Shown one piece after another: positions 55,406-64,000 of a stretch of DNA of 64,000 nt. The stretch comes from Paulownia fortunei (Eukaryota; Streptophyta; Magnoliopsida; Lamiales; Paulowniaceae). Position 1 is the first letter of the stretch. Every line of letters starts with the position of its first letter. The translations under genes and the position numbers were made by a program. Under the pieces are notes generated by a model. The model had not been told where the DNA came from. It ran no database searches and was given only the letters and a program-made list of their open reading frames with translations. The stretch spans positions 7,316,001 through 7,380,000 of the forward strand of contig CM033121.1 in the NCBI GenBank assembly GCA_019321725.1, in the 5' to 3' direction.

Positions 55406-57470
55406 ATTTTTAATGGATGTGAACTCAATGATTATACTGAAATTTAAAAATGTCTTATAAAGGAAAATGAGTAACAATTAAAAAAGATATATGAAATGAG
55501 AAATAAATGAAAATAATTTTTTTTATCTCTGTCATAATAATTCAAACTTGTAATCGCTACTTTAATTGCATAAATTATGCCTAGATTTCAACTCAATTTT
55601 ATTTATATTTCATTATATACTTGTATTACAACATCAACACCAAAAAAACCATCAAATAGTTGCTTGGTTGTGCATTCTAAAAGGCCACATATGTTAGCAT
55701 TTGTAATATGCCCAATAGAAATTCAAGTACATTTGGAATATATAAAAAAATTGTATAAAATGAGAGATTAGTAGATTAAAAAAAATATATTAATATTTAT
55801 TTAAGATTTAATTCATAATTATATCTATTTTCACTTACTGCAATAACAAAATATTTCTTAATAATCCATAAGCAAACCACATAACTGCACTCAGAGTTAA
55901 GAAAAATGATAATGGGAATAGTATGAATTTGACACTGCGTGTTGGAACAACTTCAAATTGTGGAAAAAAAATATTAACAAATAAATAAAATAAAATTTGC
56001 ATTCTTACCACAACAACTTAAAGATGCTGCAAAGACTATTAGAAAAAAATAATGCAAATTCATCCCAAAACCACAATTCTGATTAGGCCTTCAGATATGA
56101 AGAATGTGAAAATGATGATCATGGAAAATAAGTTCATATTAAGGCCCAATAGTTTTGCAGTATGAATCTGCAAATATATTAGTAAAAGTTTATAATATCG
56201 AATTTAGTTGTCCTTTCAACAATTGGCTATAATAATTATGAGAAGAATGATTATTAGTACTTACCGAGCATTTTTTGATGCACAATAGATGTACATAAAA
56301 ATGTACATTATTTCCATTATGCATTCAAATGAGTTAATAGATACTACAAAAATTGAAGTTAAGTCGAGAAGTGCATAATATATTGAAAGCATGGAAGAGA
56401 AAAGTACAATTATATAGAGTATTGATTGAAACCTCAAAATTGACTTTTCTCTATAAATTCTGATAAATGTAGGCCTTCAAAAAGAATTGATTATTAATAT
56501 AATTCAATTAATTATTTATTAATAATTAGTTAAGTGATTTTTTATAAAATGTAAAAGATAATTGAAAATAATTACTTATAATGGAGCAAGATACACTAGT
56601 ACCGATGTAATGTTGCCTACACCAACAAAAAGAAAATTTATTAAAATAATTCAATTAAGGAAAAAAAAAGATCGAGAAACAAAAACAAAAAGTGATTAGA
56701 AAAGCAATAAAGAAGTATTTAAAAACATTCTTAAAACTACCTAAAATACCAAATATAAGGACCAAGTGATAGTCCAAAAATACCATAATAATTGATTATA
56801 GAAATGAAATAAATTGCACATATTAATGCAAAAATGGACTAAAAATAGAGAACAAAATAAATCTTTTTTATAAAGATTCTAGATCACCAACAACATATAA
56901 ATTAAAAATTATTGAATTCAATGAAAAGAAGGTGACATCGTCATAAATTATTTCTCTTACATCTAATCCAAATTCACAGTGCACTAAAAAAATGAAGTGA
57001 TGGGAATAAATCACTTGCTATTTCTCTCTCTTCCTAATTGCTTCATTTCTAGTCATTGGATTTTCTCATTGCAATTTTAAAATTGATATATTTATTTAGT
57101 TGTCCTCGTTAATATAGTATTTGTTCCATTTAATACTTGTCTCCCTAGTTGAGCTAGTTTGTCCATTCCTTTTGGGTATAATATTGAAGGTAGTGTTTGG
57201 TTCATTACTTGTCTTTCATGATTGAGATTGTCTTTCTATTTTTTTATCCAATAGGTGTAACAAGAAAATACTTTTTTTTTTATTTTTAAATAAATAAAGA
57301 ATTTGAGTCGAGGATGTTTACTTACTTTTCTCAAGAATGTATGAGCAAAGGACAAATGCTCTATATAAATAAGAAGGTCAATGGTAAGAGTGGGTATCGG
57401 GTCGAATATATGGAATTCGAGTAATTTAGATCGAGTAACAAAATGTTAGATAGCATATTTTGTTATCCGA
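55406..57470 (+). repeat. Left inner arm of the palindrome
   Basis: It begins at ATGGATGTGAACTCAATGATT and pairs with the complement of 57560-59650. AT-rich; no readable protein. A diverged third copy of part of it is at 3940-4510, so the arm contains dispersed repeat sequence. Confidence 0.85.
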
Positions 57471-57559
57471 CCCCAACACAATAAAGTCGAGTACCTGATA
57501 ATAATTTGGACATTGATTTGTATTTATTTATTATTTTCATATTTTTATATAAAAATAAA

Positions 57560-59650
57560 AATATAAAAAATATGCTATCCGATATTTGGTTACTTGACCC
57601 AAACAACTCAAATTTTATTATTTATATAGAGCATATGTTCGTTGCTCATACATTCATTTTTATTTAAATTCTTGAGAGAAGTTAGTGAACATCATCAACT
57701 TAAATTCTTTATTTGTTTTAGAAAAAAAGTATAAATTTTGTTGTTACACTTATAGGATAATAAATGGAGAGACAATTTCAACTATGGAAGGCAAGTAATG
57801 AACCAAACACTATCTTAAATATTACACCTGAAAGATAAAAAATAGAAAAACTAGCTCAACCAAGGAGACAAGTATAAAATGGACCAAGCACTATATTGAC
57901 AAGGACAACTAAATTTATTTTCCAATTTTAAAATTACAATGAGAAAATCCAACGGCTAAAAATGTTCTCATAGACTAATACCCAGTTGATTTATTCCCAC
58001 CACTTCATTGTTATTTAGTGCATTATAAATTTTGATTAGATTTAAAAGAGAGAATGTATGACGATGTCAACTTCTTTTCATTGAATTCGACAATTTTTAG
58101 CTTATGATTGATTTATGTTGCTGAAGATCTAGAATCACGTGAACAAGATCTATTTGGTCTCTATTTTTAGTCATTTTTTGCATTAATATGTGCTGGTTGT
58201 TACATTTTAGTTATCTATTATTAAGGCATTTTTGGACCATCACTTGATGCTTATATTTGGTATTTTAGGTAAAACTTAATAATTTTTTTATTTACTTCTT
58301 GTTATTTTTCTACTCACTGTTTGTTTTTGTATCTCTATTTCTTTCTATTTTTCCTTAATTGAATTATTTTAATAAATTGTTTTTTTTTTATTTAGGCAAC
58401 ATCGCATCGATACTAGTGTATCTTGTTCATTATAAGTAATTATATGCAATTATCTTTTATATTTAGAAAAAATTACTTAAAGTAATTAATAAATGATTAG
58501 TTGGATTATACAAATAATCAATTCTTTTTGCAGGCCTACATTTATAAGAATTTATAGAGAAAAGTCAACTATAGAGTTTCAATCAATACCTACATAGTTG
58601 CAATTTTTTTCTCTGTACTTTTAATATATTATGTACTTTTCGACTTAATTTCAATTCTTATAATCTCTATCAACTCATTTCTATGCATTATGAAAATAAT
58701 GTACATTTTTATGTATATCAATTATACTTCCAGAAATGCTCGGATAAGTATCAATGATCATTCTTCTCACAATTGTAGTACACAATTACCAAAAGGAGCT
58801 AAATTCAATATTACAAACTTTTACTAATATGATTGCAGATTCATACTACAAAATTTTAGGGTCTTAATATGGATTTATTATCCATAATCATTCTTCTCAC
58901 GTTCTTCATATCTGAAAATCCAATAATAATTGCGATTGTGGAATGGATTTGCATTGTTTATTTTCTAATAGTATTTGTAGCACTTTTAAGCATTGTGGTA
59001 AGAGTGCAAATTTCATTTTACATTAAGAGTGCAAATTTTATTTTACGGTAAGAATGCAAATTTCATTTTATTCACTTGTTAATATTTTTTTTTTTCAACA
59101 ATTTAAAATTGTTCGAACACAGTGTCAAGTTCATGTCATTCCTACTATCATTTTTCTTCACCCTAAGTGCGGTTGTGTAGTTCGCTTATGGATTATTTAA
59201 AATTATTTTGTTGTTGCAATAAGTGGAAATATATAATAATTATGAATTAAATTTTAGATAAATAATATTTTATTTTTATCTACTAATCTCTCATTTTAAT
59301 TAATTTTGGCAAATTACAAACGTTCTTGGATTTTCTATTGGGCATATTACAAATGCTAATTTACGTGGCCTTTTGGAATGCACAGCCACAGATGGTCATT
59401 TGATAAAAAAAAAATTTGTTGATGTTGTATTACAAGTATATTTTGAGATATAAATAAAATTGAGTTGAAATATAAGCATAATTTATTCAATTAAATTAGC
59501 AATTATTGGGTTACAGTGATCATGATCGAGATAAAAAAAAAATTAATTGTTTCTCAATTTATATATCTTTTATTTTTTATTTTTTTTCCTTTCTAAGGCA
59601 CTTTTAAATTTCGATATAATTATTGAGTTCGCATCCATTACACTAATTAA
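57560..59650 (-). repeat. Right inner arm of the palindrome
   Basis: Reverse complement of the left inner arm, ending near CCATTACACTAA. It carries three tandem copies of a GTAAGAGTGCAAATTTCATT-type unit at 58998-59070, where the left arm has one. Confidence 0.85.
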
Positions 59651-59839
59651 AATTTTTTATTTTTCTCCAAAACCAGAGTTCAAATTTCCAAGTTAACGAG
59701 GATCTTTTTGAAAATTTAATATTCCACTATAAGTGACAACCAATGAAAATCTTCTAATGTAAATAAAAATTTAAAATTTTGAGAATTCAGAATTTAGTAA
59801 AAATTGGCTCAATTATAGTCAAGAATTCCCTTGCTATAA

Positions 59840-60735
59840 GGCCAAATTATTGTCATAGTCCTCCATTTTTACTTTCTATCTCATTTTCATCTCTCATATC
59901 TCAAATACTTTATTTTAGTCCATGATCTCTATAATTCATCTTATTATAGTCCCTAAACACGTAGTTTTGTTAGTTTTAACGAATCTCCTCCAAATTGGAT
60001 GGGGTATTCCACTTTTCAGGGTATTTTTGGTAACCCTAATTGAAATAAGCTATGCTATAAGCAATTTAAAATTCAGGATTCAAATGTTATTTTTTTATAT
60101 TTGTTTATTGAAATATATGATATCATATTTGTCAATGCACACATAAATGAGATCCCAAAAAAATGCAACAATGAATTTCCTCTAAAGTGGGTTGTGATAT
60201 ATAGATGGTTCTCATATCACCACAATAATAAATAATAATAATAATATAATAAAAGATTATCAATGAGAAGATGTAAGTTATATATCAAAATTCACTAATT
60301 TCATATCATAAGAAAATAATTTAATTTTGCCATAATGTTGATTTTTCACAAATCTAAAATGGAAAATAATTTATTTTCAATCATCACTGTTGACAATAAT
60401 GATACATTTATTATGATAACAAAAATATATCATAGTTATTAATAATATTTTTTTTATTAATACGATATATATATATATTATTAGTCGTTAATAATATATT
60501 TTGAACAGAGTCATTGTAATCACTAAAATTTATAAATTATTATCGTAAGTAGCAATTTTGACATAAACAACCTCAAATAAAACTCTTGACGGTGTTAACA
60601 CCTATCATTCACGTGATTTCTTGAATCTTTTGGTAAATTCCCTAAAGATTAGACTTTTACGCGAAATTAAATTTTAAAATCTAGCATTCTTTAGTATATT
60701 TGTTGTAGTTTATTAAAAATACCCTGGAAAAATAG
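59840..60735. mobile_element. Second, inverted copy of the outer element, right end lost
   Basis: It starts GGCCAAATTATTGTCATAGTC and follows the complement of 52877-51990. Its far inverted repeat is cut after CCCTGGAAAAATAG, so only the inner part of that end remains. Confidence 0.65.
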
Positions 60736-60739
60736 GAGA

Positions 60740-61090
60740 GATAGACAATGGAAAGAATAAGAGAATGGGTCGCTGGAAAGGTGAGAAAATGAATGTTGTT
60801 GGTGGAGTCATTGAAATCTCTACTTTTGGGCCACCAGAAAATCAAGAGAGGTGGCTACGGCGGAGACTAAGAAAATAGAGACAGGGTGTCGGGAAGGAGA
60901 ATTAGAGGATGGCGTGGCGACATTGTCGGCATCTGTGGTGATACACAACCACAAAGGTTTGGCTAGGAAAGTGTTGGTCGGACGTGATGGGAATTCAAGT
61001 CACGTTTGCGGAGTCTTTGGAGTCACGAATGTGTAGTGAAAAATGAAAAAGAAAAGAAAATTCAGTTTTACCCTTGTTAGTAGATGGGAC
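60740..61090. other. Less AT-rich unassigned segment
   Basis: An open frame of 61 codons (60851-61036) is present, but neither strand gives a protein I recognise. It may be a fragment of a gene or transposon; I cannot tell. Confidence 0.3.
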
Positions 61091-61317
61091 GAAAAAAATT
61101 CAGCACTTATACATACGAGTATATAATAAATTTTTATTTGGCAAAAAATACAAAAATAAATATTATACAAATTCGTAGACAAAAGGGTAAAGTAAAGAGT
61201 GTAAAAAAATTATTTAGAAGCAAAAATACAGCTTACTTTCATATTAATTTTATAAAATTGTATTTGTATTTAATTTTAAATTATGCACAATTTTATATGT
61301 ATTTTTATATCGTATAA

Positions 61318-61655
61318 TTTATAATTATGTCATAACTTACGGATAACTATTTAATAATATTTAGTATATTCATATCTTATTAGGATTTTATTTTTTATTT
61401 ATCTGATATTTCATTAATACTTATAAATAATTATTAAATAATTTTAAAGTAATATTTAAATATTATAAATATTTATTAAAATAAAGTATTATTCATCAAA
61501 TATTATACATAGTAAGTATAATACATGTACTTGACGTTTGACCTCAAAAGTATGGAGTATTACTCTAGAGTTCAGAACGTGTATGGAAAACATAAGTATT
61601 TTTTAATTATTCGCATGTACCTATACTATATAAATATAATACGAGTTTTAGTCAA
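61318..61655 (+). repeat. Dispersed AT-rich repeat, copy 2 (partner at 6790-7137)
   Basis: Collinear with 6790-7137 up to GAGTTTTAGTCAAC, where the MITE follows. Non-coding. Confidence 0.65.
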
Positions 61656-61663
61656 CACTCACT

Positions 61664-61871
61664 CAGGAATGGAGCCGAAAAATGAAGACTGGGGGAGCAA
61701 AATTTATTTTTTTCTTAAGAATAATAAATAAAGAGGTATTTTAATTTTTAGGGAGTTTAAAATTTAATAATAATATATATAAAATCTATATTAATTCTAA
61801 AAAATTTATGGAGTTAAGGAGGCGATTGCTGCCGCCAGCCCCTCCCCCTCCCCACCCCCACTCCGTCCCTG
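61664..61871. mobile_element. 208-base hAT-type MITE with perfect 8-bp duplication
   Basis: The ends are CAGGAATGGAGCCG and, inwards from the right, CAGGGACGGAGTGG. CACTCACT flanks both sides (61656-61663 and 61872-61879). The 8-bp duplication and CAGGGRYGGAG-type ends fit a hAT-superfamily miniature element. The right third is C-rich (CCCCTCCCCCTCCCC). It has no coding capacity. Confidence 0.9.
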
Positions 61872-61884
61872 CACTCACTTTTGC

Positions 61885-62060
61885 CTCCAAAGCTTAACCT
61901 AGTCTGCTACATAGTTAATTTTACCTCCAAAATTGAAGTTCTCCGAAATTGGCAGTTAAGTTAGCAATAGCCAATCATTTTTACTGACTCTTGTGAATTT
62001 AGCCCTTAAATTTTGAATTTTGTCAAGTTATTGTCATGTAATCTTGGAAAACAAAAGGAC
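61885..62060 (+). repeat. Dispersed repeat, copy 2 (partner at 51430-51620)
   Basis: Direct-orientation partner of 51430-51620; it directly follows the MITE. Confidence 0.65.
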
Positions 62061-62990
62061 CAAAACTTTAAATAGACCAACTTATAAGACCAAAAAAATA
62101 TTTTTTCCTAAATTTGGATATGTATTTAAATTGTTTATTTTTTCAGAGAAAAAAATATAGTGATGAAATTTGATGTGACATATTTCTTTTTTTTTTTTAA
62201 TTGCTTTTTGGTTGGCTAGTTTTATGTTAAAAAAAACTTTGAAAACATATTTAATTAGTAAGTTTTCGAGTCTTTATAAACACATTGCGTTACGTATACA
62301 TACATATATATATGTATATGCATGCATATTATTATTTTATTTTTAAGAAACATACTTGTATATTGTGTATTATAACTAATATTATATATGTGCGTGTTTG
62401 TATTTACGTATGTAAAATATACATACATATACAAATATAATTATTTACACGTGTCTTTGAAAAAAAAGGTTGTGCAATATAAGCAACCATATGTATATGC
62501 AATAATATATCTATTCACATATATACATATATAAGTATGAATGCAAAATTTAAACAGAGACAAATATGTTGAAATTATAATAGTAGTACTACAAACATAC
62601 AAAATTACTTTATAATACATTTTTCAACTAGTAAAGATTAATTTATTACTAATTATCTAAATAGTAGTACAACAAACATGCAAAATTTCTTTACAATAAA
62701 TTTTTTAACTAGTAAAAATAAATTTATAACTAATTAAAATTAAATAATAATTTACTAATTAACTAACTAGTTTTGATTTAGCAAACTGATTTTTATTCTC
62801 CTGTTCCTCTTTCTTCCAATTCTCGTTTTTTCTCAATAAATAATAATAAATTTATTTTTCATCCCATTTTTTCTTTCTTTCCGCATTCATTTATTTCTTT
62901 CTTCAACTATGTCTTGTTCTCCCCATCCTTTTCAAACAATTAATAAGCAAAAGTTCAGAGACTTCTCCAAATGCCAAAATTGACAAGACA
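62061..62990. other. AT-rich non-coding stretch
   Basis: It contains TATATA/TGTATA runs near 62305-62330 and 62510-62535 and a small direct duplication (ATAGTAGTACAACAAACATGC near 62580 and 62662). The following G6PDH exon expected to the left of 62997 is not visible here. Confidence 0.5.
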
Positions 62991-62996
62991 AATTAC

Positions 62997-63411
62997 CCTT
63001 ATATACTGCTTTGACCATACGGGCTCAAAACTAAGGTTGGAGAAGCGAAGGACAGTAAGGTTCTCTACTAGCTCGTTTCCAAAGATAATGATCTATCGTG
63101 TAAGGGAAGAGCATCATCATATGTCAAATACTTGCTGATCCCTTGACTCATTACACAATCCATTCAAGAAAGTAAGCACGAACGCTCCAAATAAAAGTAA
63201 CTTACCTGAAAATTTGATCCTCCTCTAAGTATTGCTTGAGAGCACTAGTCAAAGCAGCTGAGGATTCAGAATCCCGGCCAAAAGGTTTCTCAACAATTAC
63301 CCTAGTCCATCCATTAGCCGCAGAAGCTGAGAGACTCGCACATTTTACAGCATCTATGAATATGTTTGGTGGGATCGATAAGTAAAAGAGTCGATTGGAA
63401 ACCCTTCCAGC
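62997..63411 (-). pseudogene. G6PD-like: Plastid-type glucose-6-phosphate 1-dehydrogenase, two damaged exons
   Basis: Exon A (63411-63206) is intact: 68 codons plus two bases, with acceptor TTTCTGTAG and donor GTAAGT. It reads [18 protein letters not shown] then [17 protein letters not shown] and [12 protein letters not shown], matching the plastid isoform and not the cytosolic one. The enzyme makes NADPH in the first step of the oxidative pentose-phosphate pathway. Exon B (63097-62997) should hold the active-site motif RIDHYLGKE. Three faults are seen: the acceptor reads AC instead of AG, one extra T shifts the frame inside the motif, and the motif Lys codon reads Asn. No later exon follows to the left. 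Earlier exons would lie beyond 64000. I judge it a pseudogene; a sequencing error could explain only the extra T. Confidence 0.88.
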
Positions 63412-64000
63412 CTACAGAAACCAATCATAATAAGAACACTAATAACAATGATAGTTTTTCCAATCCCTACAATATTATGTCCTATGTATTTCCCATGGAA
63501 TTCATAGCCATCAATGACTCCCACAAAATGATCTTAAAAGTTCTTCTAAAATATAAAATAAAAACACCAAGAAATTGGTTATTATCAAGGAAATGCTAAT
63601 AATTCTGCCAGCATTATGCCCATAAGGATAATCTTTTTAAACGATACTAACCCTGAGTATTGGTATCTAAATATGAACTAAAAGCCTGTGATTAAATTTC
63701 TTATAAGATCAAGAAGAACAATGCGAGTATTAATCCTATCATTAATCATTTGAAACTCGGACTAGTGCATAGTTGTAAATTTCAACATATAAATTTACAG
63801 GTTCAGCAAATATGAAGGGGGGAAAATAAAGAGAAAAAATAAACAGTTGTTCCACAAAGAATCATCTAAAGGAGTATACCAGAAAGATATTACCAGAATT
63901 CACAACAAAATTGGGCCCCAACAAGCATTAATGAGTGAAAAACATTACAGAAGCTCCAACTCATAAATAATATTAGCACAAATTTCAAAATAATATTCAC
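63412..64000 (-). other. Intron sequence upstream of G6PDH exon A
   Basis: AT-rich, with no readable G6PDH exon in any minus-strand frame. If the gene structure is standard, this is intron and the preceding exon lies outside the window. Confidence 0.55.

Larger units (their letters stand above)
51850..60735. repeat. Imperfect palindrome of nearly 9 kb
   Basis: The right half is the diverged reverse complement of the left half, in order. 51990-52877 pairs with 59840-60735, 52878-52990 with about 59650-59839, and 55406-57470 with 57560-59650. Example anchors are GAATTCAATGAAAAGAAG (56906) against CTTCTTTTCATTGAATTC (58067), and GATACACTAGTACCGATG against CATCGATACTAGTGTATC. Many substitutions and small gaps show age. 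The left arm is interrupted by ~2.4 kb of hAT transposon. The centre (about 57470-57560) is a short AT-rich loop. Confidence 0.88.

Noticed and set aside
60851..61036. 61-codon frame in a less AT-rich segment
   Set aside because: No recognisable motif and too short to support. I kept only a note of the unusual composition.
63366..63599. 77-codon plus-strand frame near the right edge
   Set aside because: It runs antisense into the G6PDH exon and intron and has no motif.
1..64000. rRNA, snRNA or organelle-derived inserts
   Set aside because: No stretch reads as conserved rRNA, spliceosomal RNA or plastid/mitochondrial genes on either strand.

Overview
The window is a gene-poor, very AT-rich stretch of plant nuclear DNA. 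The organism is almost certainly a flowering plant and most likely a dicot. The signs are: plant Ty1/copia and Ty3/gypsy retrotransposons (Athila-like, Tat/Retand-like and probable Tekay-like), an endogenous plant pararetrovirus fragment, hAT, CACTA and Mutator-like DNA transposons, a gene of the plant S1 self-incompatibility-protein family, and plastid-type glucose-6-phosphate dehydrogenase (G6PDH) exons with plant splice sites. I cannot name the species.

Layout, left to right. 1-3146: decayed copia pol running into an internally deleted Athila-like element. 3147-7140: non-coding DNA with three dispersed-repeat fragments and a poly-C run. 7420-7833 (minus): the one convincing intact host gene, an S1-family secreted protein. 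8200-10748: caulimovirid fragment, from tRNA-Met primer sites through ORF1, ORF2 and a coat-protein/zinc-knuckle ORF, ending before protease and reverse transcriptase. 10751-15044: three tandem copies of a ~1.5 kb repeat, one carrying a fragment that reads like a leucine-rich-repeat gene. 16297-21793: a small hAT-type element with a perfect 8-bp target duplication, split by a decayed copia element. 23310-27321: a Tat-like gypsy remnant with an open integrase frame and degenerate minisatellites. About 27890-30975: a probable solo LTR. 32359-36480: a gag-only Retand-like element on the minus strand, bounded by a perfect CTCTA duplication. 37512-38889: a Mutator-like element with long terminal inverted repeats and a C-rich payload. 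41402-42480: CACTA end plus transposase remnant. 44289-51325: Athila-like element with gag and protease but no reverse transcriptase. 51850-60735: an imperfect palindrome of nearly 9 kb whose left arm is interrupted by a decayed hAT transposase. 61664-61871: a hAT-type MITE with a perfect 8-bp duplication. 62997-63411: two minus-strand exons of a plastid G6PDH gene, damaged and probably a pseudogene.

The genes do not form a pathway. The window records repeated nesting: element inside element, gene fragments captured or stranded, and large inverted and tandem structures. The items most worth follow-up are the palindrome, the pararetrovirus fragment joined to a tandem array, the S1-family gene, and the possible LRR and G6PDH gene fragments. 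All comparisons were made by eye; no database search or alignment was run.
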